Positions 13,610 to 22,171 of a stretch of 34,416 nt of DNA are shown in pieces (the first letter of the stretch is position 1; every line of letters starts with the position of its first letter). The stretch is from CAZFAT01 sp964517075. GTDB lineage: Bacteria; Acidobacteriota; Vicinamibacteria; Vicinamibacterales; SCN-69-37. A model generated the notes under the pieces. The model was not told the DNA's origin, did not search any database, and saw only the letters and a program-made list of their open reading frames with translations. The stretch covers positions 1 through 34,416 of the forward strand of contig CAZFAT010000157.1 in the NCBI GenBank assembly GCA_964517075.1, in the 5' to 3' direction. Both the position numbers and the translations under genes were made by a program.

Positions 13610-16306
13610 GTGCCTCGCCTGTTTCTCATCGACGGCAGTTCGCAGATGTACCGCGCGTATCACGCGATCCGCGGACTCACCGGACCCGACGGCCGCTCCA
13701 CCAATGCGGTCTATGGGTTCACGACGATGCTGCGCAAGCTCGTGGCCGATCACTCGCCGGAATTCATCGCGGCCTCCTTTGACCTCGCCGGACCGACGTT
13801 CCGGGACGATCTCGCCGCGGACTACAAAGCCAACCGCGCGCCGATGCCGCCAGACCTGGCCGAGCAGATTCCGCTCGTCCGTGAAGCGTGTGAGGCGCTT
13901 GGCGTGCCGATCCTGACCTCGCCGGGTTTCGAGGCGGACGACGTGATCGGCACGCTGGCCGTGCAGGCCCAGGCGGCCGGTTTCGACGTGGCGATCGTCA
14001 CGGGCGACAAGGACTTCTTCCAGCTCGTCGGCGACGGCATCCGGGTCTTCAATCCCCGCGATCCGGGCACCTGGTACGACGCGGCCGGAGTGGTCGAGAA
14101 ACTCGGCGTACGGCCCGACCAGGTCGTGGATGTGCTCGCGCTCATGGGCGACACGATCGACAACATCCAGGGCGTGCCGGGCATCGGCGAGAAAGGCGCG
14201 CGTGAGCTGATCGCCAGTCACGGATCGCTCGACGCGTTGCTCGCGAACGCAGCGTCGTTGCCGCAGAAGCGTTACCGCGAGGCGCTGGTCAGTCACATGG
14301 ATTCGGCACGGTCGAGCCGCGAGCTCGCCCGGATTCGCACCGATGTGCCGGTCGCCTTCGATCCTGACGCCACACGCTATCGGGGCCCGTCGCCCGAACG
14401 GTGCTTCGCCCTGTTCTCGTCGCTGGGCTTCCGCACGCTGGTCCAGGAGTTTGCCCCCACTGCCGAGACGTCCGCCCGCAACTACACGGTCGTCAACGCC
14501 ATCGAGGACGTGGATGACCTCGTGGCGCGCCTGCGCGCGGCCGGCGAGTTCGGCATCGCGGTCGTGGCGTCGTCCTCGTCGGCGATGCGGGCGGACGTCA
14601 TCGGGTGGGCGTTTTCCGCAGCGCCCGGGACGGCCGCCTACATCCCGCTGGCGCACTCCGGGCTGCTCGACACACCGAATCTGCCGGCGGCCGACGTCTT
14701 CGACCGGTTGCGGCCGCTGCTGACCGACAAGGCGCTGGTGAAGGTCGGGCACGATCTGAAGTTCATGACCATCGCGTGCGCACGTCAGGGCACCCCGCTC
14801 GCGGGCATCGGGCTGGACTCGATGGTCGCCAGCTACCTGCTCGACGCGACCCGTTCGAGTCATGCGCTCGAGAGCCTCGCGCTCGAGCGCACGAACTATC
14901 GGGCGATGGTCGAGGTGGACGTCACGGGCAAGGGCGTCAAGGCGGTGCCGCTCGATGCGGTCCCCCCCGCCGTCATGGCCACCTTCGCCGGGGAACGGGC
15001 CGACGTGCCGCTCAGTCTCCGGGGCGATCTCGAGCGCGAGCTCGAGGAGCATGGCCTCCGCGCGGTGTACAGCGATCTGGAGCAGCCGCTGATCGAAGTG
15101 CTCGGCGACATGGAACAGGCCGGCATCCAGATCGACACACCGGCGCTCGCCACGCTGGGCGCGGGCATGCAGCGCGATCTGGACGCCCTGAGCCGCCGGA
15201 TCTTCGAGCACGCGGGGGGCGAGTTCAACGTGAACTCGCCCAAGCAGCTCGCCGACGTCCTGTTCGGGCGCCTCAACCTTCAACCGGGCCGGCGCACCGG
15301 CAAGACACGGGTGGTGTCCACGGCGCGCGAGGTGCTCGAAGAACTGGCCCTCACCCACGAGCTGCCGGCGCTGGTGCTGAAGTGGCGCGAGATTCAGAAG
15401 CTCAAAGGCACCTACGTCGACGCGCTGCCCACGCTCGTGCTCCCGGCCACCGGACGCGTGCACACGACCTTCAATCAGGCCGTGGCCGCAACGGGCCGGC
15501 TGAGCAGCAGCGACCCCAACCTGCAGAACATCCCGATCCGGACGCCGCTCGGCCGCGAGATCCGCGCCGCGTTCATCGCGGCGCCGGGCTGCCGCCTGAT
15601 TTCCGCCGACTACTCCCAGATTGAGCTGCGCGTGCTGGCGCACCTGTCGGGCGACGCCGCCCTGATTGAGGCCTTCCGAGCCGGCATCGACATCCACGAC
15701 CGGACCGCCGAGCGGGTCTTCGGCGCCTCAGGTGGATCGCTCCTCCTGGACCCGCATGAACTGCGGCGCCGGGCGAAGATCATCAACTACGCCTTGCTCT
15801 ACGGGAAGACCGCCTTCACCCTCGCCCGGGACATCGGCGTGCCGCAGCAGGCGGCGCAAGAGTTCATTGATGCCTACTTCGCCGGCTTCCCGGCCGTGCG
15901 CGCGTTCATCGATCGGACGCTCGCCGATGCGCGAACGACCGGCGTCGTCAAGACCATGACCGGACGCCGCCGGCTGGTCCCGGAGATTCTCAGCAAGAAC
16001 GGCCAGGTGCGCGCGGCGGCCGAGCGCGAGGCGGTCAACATGCCCATCCAGGGCACGGCCGCCGACATCCTCAAGCGGGCCATGATCGACGTGCATCGGG
16101 CCCTCGAGCAGCGAAACACCGGCCGAGCGCGGCCGAGCCGGATGATTCTCACGGTCCACGACGAACTGCTGTTCGAGGCACCGGAGGACGAGGCCGACGA
16201 AGTGGCGGCACTGGCGGCGGATCGGATGGCGAACGCGATGGCGTTGGACGTCCCGCTGACCGTCGATGTCGGCATCGGCCACAACTGGAAGGAGGCCAAG
16301 CCGTGA
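13610..16306 (+). CDS. polA: DNA polymerase I with inactive-looking proofreading domain
   Basis: This 898-residue repair and Okazaki-fragment polymerase starts at GTG 13610 (PRLFLIDGSSQMYRAYHAIRG); the frame is open further upstream but homology starts here. The 5' nuclease domain is intact: Asp8, FEADDVIGTLA, VTGDKDFFQL and LMGDTIDNIQGVPGIGEKGA. The 3'-5' exonuclease domain keeps its fold but lacks key acids: DxE of motif I is replaced by Ala317-Val-Val319, and the motif II Asp by Met386 (GHDLKFMT); only Asp465 of motif III (ERADV) remains. The polymerase motifs are complete: A with Asp667 (SADYSQIEL), B/O-helix RRRAKIINYALLYG with Lys723 and Tyr727, and C TVHDE with Asp851. Tyr727 occupies the position of Phe762 in E. 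coli and Phe667 in Taq Pol I. Confidence 0.97.
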   Translation: MPRLFLIDGSSQMYRAYHAIRGLTGPDGRSTNAVYGFTTMLRKLVADHSPEFIAASFDLAGPTFRDDLAADYKANRAPMPPDLAEQIPLVREACEALGVPILTSPGFEADDVIGTLAVQAQAAGFDVAIVTGDKDFFQLVGDGIRVFNPRDPGTWYDAAGVVEKLGVRPDQVVDVLALMGDTIDNIQGVPGIGEKGARELIASHGSLDALLANAASLPQKRYREALVSHMDSARSSRELARIRTDVPVAFDPDATRYRGPSPERCFALFSSLGFRTLVQEFAPTAETSARNYTVVNAIEDVDDLVARLRAAGEFGIAVVASSSSAMRADVIGWAFSAAPGTAAYIPLAHSGLLDTPNLPAADVFDRLRPLLTDKALVKVGHDLKFMTIACARQGTPLAGIGLDSMVASYLLDATRSSHALESLALERTNYRAMVEVDVTGKGVKAVPLDAVPPAVMATFAGERADVPLSLRGDLERELEEHGLRAVYSDLEQPLIEVLGDMEQAGIQIDTPALATLGAGMQRDLDALSRRIFEHAGGEFNVNSPKQLADVLFGRLNLQPGRRTGKTRVVSTAREVLEELALTHELPALVLKWREIQKLKGTYVDALPTLVLPATGRVHTTFNQAVAATGRLSSSDPNLQNIPIRTPLGREIRAAFIAAPGCRLISADYSQIELRVLAHLSGDAALIEAFRAGIDIHDRTAERVFGASGGSLLLDPHELRRRAKIINYALLYGKTAFTLARDIGVPQQAAQEFIDAYFAGFPAVRAFIDRTLADARTTGVVKTMTGRRRLVPEILSKNGQVRAAAEREAVNMPIQGTAADILKRAMIDVHRALEQRNTGRARPSRMILTVHDELLFEAPEDEADEVAALAADRMANAMALDVPLTVDVGIGHNWKEAKP

Positions 16307-16329
16307 ACCCGATCCGTTGGGCCGACGTG

Positions 16330-16381
16330 ACCGCCTCCGCTGAAGCTACGGCGGTCCGCCGAAGCCTTGCGCGAAGGCGGA
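16330..16381. repeat. Imperfect REP-like palindrome between polA and pcnB
   Basis: ACCGCCTCCGC...TACGGCGG and its partner CCGCCGAAG...GCGAAGGCGGA form two arms of about 25 bp, with several mismatches and one single-base gap, around a short centre at 16353-16355. I recall similar CCGCC/GAAGCC...GCGAAGGCGGA palindromes dispersed between genes in acidobacterial genomes. Only one copy is present in this window. Confidence 0.6.
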
Positions 16382-16429
16382 AGAGCGACCCCTCCAGGGC
16401 CCCAATCGGCCCCAACCGGCAAATCTCCC

Positions 16430-16435
16430 TATAAT
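16430..16435 (+). promoter_or_regulatory. -10 box (TATAAT) of pcnB, leaderless layout
   Basis: A consensus TATAAT is followed by 8 bases and the GTG at 16444, indicating a transcript that begins at or just before the start codon. Confidence 0.55.
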
Positions 16436-16443
16436 CAGGTCTC

Positions 16444-17730
16444 GTGCTTGATCCCGTGATTGTCCCGCGTGCCGATCACCCCATTTCACGCCGGAACATC
16501 GATCCCGAAGCCCTCAAGGTTCTCTACCGGTTGCGCGACCACAAGTTCACGGCCTATCTGGTCGGCGGCAGTGTGCGCGACCTCCTGCTGGGACGCCGGC
16601 CGAAGGACTTCGACATCGGCACTGACGCGCACCCGTACCAGATCAAGAAGCTCTTCCGGAACTGCTGGATCATCGGCCGCCGCTTCCGGCTGGCGCACAT
16701 CAAGTTCGGCCTGAAGACGATTGAGGTCGCCACGTTCCGCCGGCACATCACGGAGACCGCGCCGGCCGACGAGGACGCCTCGGTGGTCGTGGCCGCGGCG
16801 CCGGAGCCGGCCGCCGAGCCGAATCCGCTGCACCGGGACAACACGTTCGGAACACCCGAGGAGGATGCGTTCCGGCGTGACTTCACCATCAACGGGCTCT
16901 TCTACGACATCGCCACGTTCTCGGTCATCGACTACGTGGGGGGACTGGGCGACCTCGAACGGCGCGTCGTCCGATCGATCGGCGACCCGCGCATCCGCTT
17001 CGTGGAGGATCCGGTGCGGATGATTCGCGCGGCCGTCATGGGGGCGCGCCTGGGGTTCGATCTGGACCCTCAGGTCATCGAGGCCATCGCGCAGCATCGC
17101 GGCCTGATCACGACCGCATCCTCCGCACGGCTCCTGGAGGAGTACTACAAGATCCTGCGCTCGGGATCCGCCGAAGCGACCTTCCGGGCGCTCGGACGGC
17201 TCCGGCTGCTCGAGCTCATCACGCCGGAACTGAAGAACCCGCCCGAACCGGTCTGGGACGCGCTCGCGCAGCTCGATCGGTTCCGCCAGAAGTTCGCGGC
17301 GCCCCCGGCCGACCTGACGAACGCCCTGCTGATCGGCGCCTTCCTCGTTCCCCTGGGCCTGTTGCGGCGCGGCCCGGTATCGAGAGAGGCCGACGACGAT
17401 CGGCTGAACTTCGGCATATTGCCCGTGGCCAGGCGTGATCTCGAACGCTTGCGGCAGATGCTTCAGCTCGCGCCGCGGCTGACCGAGTCCCAGCTGCCGC
17501 CGCGCGTGGCGCGCGGGCTGGCACATCGCCCGGCCTTCACGGATGCCGTGACGTGGCTGGAGATCTTTGGCAACGCGCCGGAACTGGTGACGCACTGGCG
17601 CGAGGCAGAACGCCAGCGCGGCCCGGCGCCCGCCGACCTCGGCGAGACACCCGACGCCGAGGCGCCACCCGGCCGGCGGCGTCGGCGGCGCAGGCGCAGG
17701 CGCAGGGGACCACGGCCGCCAACGCCGTGA
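16444..17730 (+). CDS. pcnB: Poly(A) polymerase PcnB-like nucleotidyltransferase with Arg-rich tail
   Basis: This 428-residue class II nucleotidyltransferase has an N-terminal catalytic domain with AYLVGGSVRDLLLG (about 37-50) and the metal-binding Asp pair in KDFDIGTDAHP (Asp55, Asp57). IGRRFRLAHIKFG (about 77-89) is the form seen in bacterial poly(A) polymerases rather than CCA-adding enzymes. EEDAFRRDFTINGLFYD, the RNA-binding neck (YVGGLGDLERRVVRSIGDPRIRFVEDPVRMIRAA) and a helical body follow. PcnB adds 3' oligo(A) to RNA and promotes degradation. The C-terminus ends in 11 consecutive Arg followed by GPRPPTP, a strong candidate RNA-binding tail. GTG 16444 is supported by the TATAAT box 8 bp upstream. 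It is convergent with serC, 7 bp apart. A CCA-adding role cannot be excluded. Confidence 0.88.
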   Translation: MLDPVIVPRADHPISRRNIDPEALKVLYRLRDHKFTAYLVGGSVRDLLLGRRPKDFDIGTDAHPYQIKKLFRNCWIIGRRFRLAHIKFGLKTIEVATFRRHITETAPADEDASVVVAAAPEPAAEPNPLHRDNTFGTPEEDAFRRDFTINGLFYDIATFSVIDYVGGLGDLERRVVRSIGDPRIRFVEDPVRMIRAAVMGARLGFDLDPQVIEAIAQHRGLITTASSARLLEEYYKILRSGSAEATFRALGRLRLLELITPELKNPPEPVWDALAQLDRFRQKFAAPPADLTNALLIGAFLVPLGLLRRGPVSREADDDRLNFGILPVARRDLERLRQMLQLAPRLTESQLPPRVARGLAHRPAFTDAVTWLEIFGNAPELVTHWREAERQRGPAPADLGETPDAEAPPGRRRRRRRRRRRGPRPPTP

Positions 17731-17737
17731 GGTGGGC

Positions 17738-18826
17738 TCAGCCGTGCTTCTTCTCGAACTCCCGCATGAAGTCCACCAGCGCCTTCACGCCGTCCTCGGG
17801 AAAGGCGTTGTAGATCGACGCCCGCAGGCCGCCCACCGATCGATGCCCCTTGAGGCCGTCCAGCCCGGCGGCGGAGGACTCCTTGACGAAGAGTTTCTCG
17901 AGGTCCTCGGTCGGCAGCCTGAACGTGACGTTCATGGCTGACCGGCTGTCCCTGGCCGCGTGCGGCCGCCAGAACGGCGTGCGATCCAGTTCGTCGTACA
18001 GCACCTTCGCCTTGCGGTCGTTGATCTTCGCGATGGCCGGCAGCCCGCCCAACTCGACGAGCCACTGCAGCACCAGGCGCAGGATGTAGATGCCCAGCGT
18101 CGGCGGTGTGTTGTAGAGCGACTGGTTGTCGACCTGGATCCGATAATTCAGCATGCTCGGGAGTGAATCCGACGACCGCTCCAGCAGGTCCTCCCGGATG
18201 ATGACGACGGTCACGCCGGAGGGACCAAGATTTTTCTGCGCGCCGGCATAGATCAGTCCGAACTTCGAAACGTCAATCGGCCGCGAGAAGATGTTCGACG
18301 ACGCATCACAGACGAGCGGGGCGCCGGTGGTCGCAGGCACGTCGCGCCACTCGGTCCCAACGATGGTGTTGTTCGACGTCATGTGCACGTACGCGGCGCC
18401 CGGCGTGCACTTGATCTCGGCCGGAACGGGGATTCGCGTGAAGCCCTCGCCCTCGGTGGACGCCGCCACGTTGGTGGCGCCAACCTTCTTGGCTTCCTTG
18501 AGGGCCTTCTTCGACCAGTCGCCGGTGATGAGGTAGTCGGCGACCGATCCGGATCCCAGCAGGTTCATCGGGACCATCGAGAACTGCAGGCTGGCGCCGC
18601 CCTGGAGGAACAGCACCTTATAGCTGTCCGGCACGTTGGCAAGGCGCCGCAGATCGGCCTCGGCGCCCTGGATGATGCTCTCAAACGTCTTCGATCGGTG
18701 ACTGATCTCCATGACCGACATGCCGAGCTCAGGCAGCGCGATGAGATCGCGCTGGACTTCTTCGAGCACGGGCAGGGGGAGAACGGCGGGACCAGCAGAG
18801 AAGTTGTAGATGCGATGCACAGACAT
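17738..18826 (-). CDS. serC: Phosphoserine aminotransferase
   Basis: This 362-residue PLP enzyme converts 3-phosphohydroxypyruvate and glutamate to O-phosphoserine (and acts in the pyridoxine branch in some bacteria). The start YNFSAGPAVLPLPVLEE, MEISHRSKTFE (substrate-binding), LQGGASLQFSMVPMNLL, Trp104 in TGDWSKKA (PLP stacking), CDASSNIFSR and the Schiff-base Lys198 in YAGAQKNLGPSG all match the family, and the length is normal. GTPPTLGIY is represented as NTPPTLGIYILRLVLQW. It lies 116 bp downstream of the DUF1015 gene on the same strand; the pair recurs in other bacteria and links DUF1015 to serine metabolism. Confidence 0.97.
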   Translation of the reverse strand: MSVHRIYNFSAGPAVLPLPVLEEVQRDLIALPELGMSVMEISHRSKTFESIIQGAEADLRRLANVPDSYKVLFLQGGASLQFSMVPMNLLGSGSVADYLITGDWSKKALKEAKKVGATNVAASTEGEGFTRIPVPAEIKCTPGAAYVHMTSNNTIVGTEWRDVPATTGAPLVCDASSNIFSRPIDVSKFGLIYAGAQKNLGPSGVTVVIIREDLLERSSDSLPSMLNYRIQVDNQSLYNTPPTLGIYILRLVLQWLVELGGLPAIAKINDRKAKVLYDELDRTPFWRPHAARDSRSAMNVTFRLPTEDLEKLFVKESSAAGLDGLKGHRSVGGLRASIYNAFPEDGVKALVDFMREFEKKHG

Positions 18827-18942
18827 GAGAATCCTGGGGGTTACGAGTCCGACGCGGACAATCCAGCGTACATGATCTTGCGCCGGGGCGGGAGCGCATG
18901 AAAGCGAGCGAGCTGGACAGATCGTAGTGTCCGGCTACGCTC

Positions 18943-20148
18943 TTAAATGAGGTGGACGAGCAGACCGTCGCGGAGCTTTGGCTCGAACCAGGTCGACTTG
19001 GGCGGCATGATCCCGCCCGCGTCCGAGATAGCCATGAGATCCCCGATCCCCACCGGAAACATCGAGAACGCGACCGCGGCCCGGCCGTCCGCCACCAGCC
19101 GCTCGAGTTCGCCGGCCCCTCGGATGCCGCCGATGAAGTCGATCCGTTTGTCCGTGCGCGGGTCCCCCACCTGCAGCAGGGGCGCGAGCACCGCCTGATG
19201 CAGCACTTCCACGTCGAGCCGCTCGGCCGGGCCGGCGTTCGCGGACGGGGACGGAAGGCTGAGCGTGTACCACCGGCCCCCGAGATACATCGCCACCTGA
19301 CCCGCACGCGACGGCTCGTTTGGTCCGGGCTCGACCCCGCAGCGGCCGGCGAGCGCGCGGAGAAACGCCGCGGGCGTGTGGCCGGCCAGATCTTTGACGA
19401 CGCGGTTGTACGGAAGGATGCGCACCTGCCGGTCCGAAAAGGCCACGGCCAGGAAGCGATCGGCGCCTGAACCCGCGCCCACGGTCTGCCGGGCGCGTGC
19501 CGCGCTGGCGGCGCGGTGGTGCCCGTCGGCGATGTACAGCGCATCGAGGGCCCGGAATCCTTCCACGAGCGCATCGCGATCGGTCCCTTGCACCTGCCAG
19601 AGCGTGTGGCCGACCCCGTCGGCCGCCACGAAATCATAGAGAGCCGGACCGCGACCGACGCGCGCGATGATGGAGTCGATGGCCGACGTCCCGCGATAGG
19701 CGAGAAACACGATGCCGGTCTGTGCCCGGAGCTCGACGATGTGCCGGGTCCGGTCGTCTTCCTTGTCCGGGCGCGTCTTCTCGTGCTTCTTGATCCGGTC
19801 GTCGGCGTACTCGTCCAGCGAGAACGTGCCCGCGAGGCCCGTCTGCTCGTGCGCACCCATGCGGAGCCGGTAGACGTACAGCGCGGGCTCGTCGTCGAGC
19901 AGCAGCGGAGCCTGCCGCTTCAGGTCCTCGAAATTGGCGACGGCCTGCGCATACACCGCGGCAGCGTAGGGGTTCGTTCCGGCCGGCAGATCGATCTCCG
20001 CGCGCGTGACATGCAGGAAGCTCAGCGGGTTGCCGGCCGAGAGCGCGCGGGCTTCGTCGACGCTGACGACGTCGTAGGGGACGGAGGCGACAGCAGCCGC
20101 CGCGGAGGGCGCCGGCCGCAGCGCCCGGAAGGGCCTCAAGTCAGACAT
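18943..20148 (-). CDS. DUF1015 family protein, possible serine-linked kinase
   Basis: This 401-residue protein of normal DUF1015 length starts at ATG 20148. Recognisable blocks are the N-terminal FRALRP...VASVPYDVVS (about 7-30), NPLSFLHVTRAEIDL (40-54), YVYRL (91-95), the charged segment IKKHEKTRPDKEDDR (119-133) and ALYIADGHHRAASAARA (203-219). The DGHHR motif (208-212) resembles the nucleotide/phosphate-binding motif of ParB-fold proteins, a fold that includes the free-serine kinase SerK of Thermococcus. A phosphotransfer role on serine is my inference, strengthened by serC directly downstream. Its ATG is 18 bp after the M23 peptidase stop, so the three genes are probably co-transcribed. 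Confidence 0.88.
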   Translation of the reverse strand: MSDLRPFRALRPAPSAAAAVASVPYDVVSVDEARALSAGNPLSFLHVTRAEIDLPAGTNPYAAAVYAQAVANFEDLKRQAPLLLDDEPALYVYRLRMGAHEQTGLAGTFSLDEYADDRIKKHEKTRPDKEDDRTRHIVELRAQTGIVFLAYRGTSAIDSIIARVGRGPALYDFVAADGVGHTLWQVQGTDRDALVEGFRALDALYIADGHHRAASAARARQTVGAGSGADRFLAVAFSDRQVRILPYNRVVKDLAGHTPAAFLRALAGRCGVEPGPNEPSRAGQVAMYLGGRWYTLSLPSPSANAGPAERLDVEVLHQAVLAPLLQVGDPRTDKRIDFIGGIRGAGELERLVADGRAAVAFSMFPVGIGDLMAISDAGGIMPPKSTWFEPKLRDGLLVHLI

Positions 20149-20166
20149 GAACCAGGACGTGAGCGC

Positions 20167-21444
20167 TCAGGGCGCCGCGCTCGACGCGCGAGCCAGTTCC
20201 ACTCCGGCCTGGCCGGCGGGCACGCGTTCGGCCAGTTGTCGGAGCATGTCGTCACGACGGCGGGCAAACTCGGGCAGTTGATCGGCGCGCAGCGGTTCGC
20301 CCGCGGAGGGCATCCGACGAAGCTCCGCGACCGGATTCACGTACACGCCATTCCTGAGAATGCGATAGTCGAGATGAGGACCGGTCGCGGTGCCGCTCTG
20401 GCCGACGCCGCCGACGATGGCGCGTTGATCGACACGGGCGCCGACGCGGATGCGCGGCCCGAACGACGACAGATGGAGGTACGCCGTCTTGTAGCCCCCC
20501 GCGTGGCGAATCCGTACCATGCGGCCGGCCTCTCCAGACCAGCCGGCGAACTCCACGACGCCTGCCGCCACGGCCATGACCTGCGTGCCGTACGGAGCGC
20601 CGTAGTCGACACCCAGGTGGGGCCGCCGCGTACCGTGGACGGGGTGGAACCGGTTGTAGGAAAAACCGGAGGTGACCCGGGGGTTGAACGGGAAGGGCGA
20701 CCGGAGGAACTGACGCCGGAGTGATCGTCCCTGTGCGTCATACCAATCGACCTTGCCGTCGAGGCCTTCGAACCTGAACGCCACCAGGCGCCGGGTGCCC
20801 ACATGGAGCACGGCGGCCTGCACGTCACCGTAGCCGATGAATTCACCCTCGCGCGTCGCGCGCTCGAAGAGCACCTCGACGCGATCGCCAAGCTGCAGGT
20901 CGGCGTTGAAGTCCACCTCGCCGCCAAAAATCTCCGCGACCTGCAGCGGCAGATGGACGTTTTCGCCGGCGGCCTCGAAGGCGCCAATCAGCGAGTTCTG
21001 CTCGCGCGTGATCTCGGCGACGGCGGCGCTGGCCTCGTACTCCTTCGGCAGGGGCAGCACGGCCACATCGATGGCCGGGTCGGGCGCGCCGGGTCGTCGC
21101 ACCGCGACGCGCAGCACATTGTCCGCGTCAATCTCGTAGCGGAACTCCCGGAACAAACCGTCCACGGTCCGCGTGATGCGATAGACCTGATCGGCACGCA
21201 GGTGGCGCGGATTGAAGACGCCGCGCACGGCCTGCAGAATCGACGCCGACAATTCGTCAGACACCTGCTCCTGCCGGAACAGACTTTCGAGCGTGGCATT
21301 GGGGGGAACGACGGCCTCAATCGTGGTGCCGTCGGGCCCGAGCCGCACGTCCGCGCGGACGACCGGCGATGGCTCCCGAGGGGTTTGACAGGCGGCCGCG
21401 AAGACGGCGGCCGCGGCCAGCAGGATGCGGAGTCTGTAAGTCAC
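20167..21444 (-). CDS. M23 family metallopeptidase lipoprotein (LytM-like)
   Basis: This 425-residue protein starts at GTG 21444 (TYRLRILLAAAAVFAAAC). Cys19 follows an Ala-rich lipobox, so it is probably a lipoprotein. An ATG 33 bp upstream is possible but adds residues without signal character. An N-terminal opacity/OapA-like region (about 40-230; TLESLFRQEQVSDELSASILQAV..., LQLGDRVEVLFER) precedes the peptidase core FPFNPRVTSGFSYNRFHPVHGTRRPHLGVDYGAPYGTQVMAVAAGVV. The zinc ligands are His and Asp of HLGVD and the His of TGPHLDYRI, with HLSSFG between. The motif reads HLD where many members have HLH. It should cleave or remodel peptidoglycan crosslinks at division or growth sites. Confidence 0.92.
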   Translation of the reverse strand: MTYRLRILLAAAAVFAAACQTPREPSPVVRADVRLGPDGTTIEAVVPPNATLESLFRQEQVSDELSASILQAVRGVFNPRHLRADQVYRITRTVDGLFREFRYEIDADNVLRVAVRRPGAPDPAIDVAVLPLPKEYEASAAVAEITREQNSLIGAFEAAGENVHLPLQVAEIFGGEVDFNADLQLGDRVEVLFERATREGEFIGYGDVQAAVLHVGTRRLVAFRFEGLDGKVDWYDAQGRSLRRQFLRSPFPFNPRVTSGFSYNRFHPVHGTRRPHLGVDYGAPYGTQVMAVAAGVVEFAGWSGEAGRMVRIRHAGGYKTAYLHLSSFGPRIRVGARVDQRAIVGGVGQSGTATGPHLDYRILRNGVYVNPVAELRRMPSAGEPLRADQLPEFARRRDDMLRQLAERVPAGQAGVELARASSAAP

Positions 21445-21544
21445 AGTAGGGGCGGCAGTGTAACACGGCGCGCGCACCGGATTCCGGCGCGCGCGCCCAC
21501 GATCACACGATCAATGGACCATCCGTGAAAGCTCTGGGTGGCTG

Positions 21545-22051
21545 CTACCGGCGCATCGCAACGCCGAGCAGGACGCGCGGCCCGCTTTCGGAGATGCCCT
21601 CGTAGTACACGGTGAACCAGTCCAGTTGCACGAACACGCTGGTGTTGGGATTGACGTCGAAGTGCGCCGCGCCGCCCAAGGCCGAATAGAGACTGTTGCT
21701 GTCGAACGTCGAGTTGTCATGCGCGAGGCCGATGACGCCCTGGCCCAGCACTGTGACCTGCGTGCCGACGGGCACGCGCACGCGGGCGCCGCCGCCCAGA
21801 TTCGTCAAGTTATAGTCGAACTCCCCGTTCCTGTTGAATCCGAACTCGCCCACGACGTCGACGCCCATGTCGCCACTGGTGGTCATCTCCTTGGCGACGT
21901 CAACGTTGAAGCCCTTGGTCGAGAAATCATCCCCAAAGTTGATGAGCGAAAACGCCCCCCGGAGTGTCGTTCCCTGCGCCTGCGCCGGCGCCGCCGTCGC
22001 CAGCACCGTGACGATGCCGGCGAATACTGCGATGGCTGTTCTCTTGAACAC
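21545..22051 (-). CDS. Exported outer-membrane beta-barrel-like protein
   Basis: This 168-residue protein starts at GTG 22051. That start is chosen because a strong GGGGAGG ribosome binding site (22057-22063) sits 5 bp before it; an ATG at 22105 would have none and would put 18 residues before the signal peptide. The signal peptide is about 1-26 (TAIAVFAGIVTVLATAAPAQAQ). The rest is alternating short strands (LRGAFSLINFGDD, GVDVVGEFGFNRNGE, LGGGARVRVPVGTQVTVLGQGVIGLAHDN, AAHFDVNPNTSVFVQLDWFTVYYEG, RVLLGVAMRR), ending with an aromatic-poor strand. It resembles eight-strand OmpA/OmpX-type barrels; its function is unknown. Confidence 0.75.
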   Translation of the reverse strand: MFKRTAIAVFAGIVTVLATAAPAQAQGTTLRGAFSLINFGDDFSTKGFNVDVAKEMTTSGDMGVDVVGEFGFNRNGEFDYNLTNLGGGARVRVPVGTQVTVLGQGVIGLAHDNSTFDSNSLYSALGGAAHFDVNPNTSVFVQLDWFTVYYEGISESGPRVLLGVAMRR

Positions 22052-22110
22052 GCTGTCCTCCCCTGGACCGTATGCGAAATAATGCAATTCCGTGAAGATA
22101 CGCAATCTGA

Positions 22111-22128
22111 CGCCCGCAAACGCGGGCG
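22111..22128. other. Stem-loop upstream of the beta-barrel gene
   Basis: CGCCCGC-aaac-GCGGGCG is a perfect 7-bp stem with a 4-base loop, about 60 bp before the GTG of the beta-barrel gene. It may lie in that gene's leader or end the transcript of the gene upstream. Confidence 0.4.
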
Positions 22129-22171
22129 ACCCACGATGCTGCGGAGCAACTGACTGTCTTATCGGTCGATC

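Noticed and set aside
13238..15697. 819-codon open frame antisense to polA
   Set aside because: It lies opposite a protein with complete Pol I motifs, has no recognisable domain, and is the expected by-product of high GC content in a long gene.
16303..16434. Short GTG frame overlapping the polA stop in a GTGA arrangement (43 codons)
   Set aside because: Most of it translates the REP-like palindrome, and it has no ribosome binding site or recognisable similarity.
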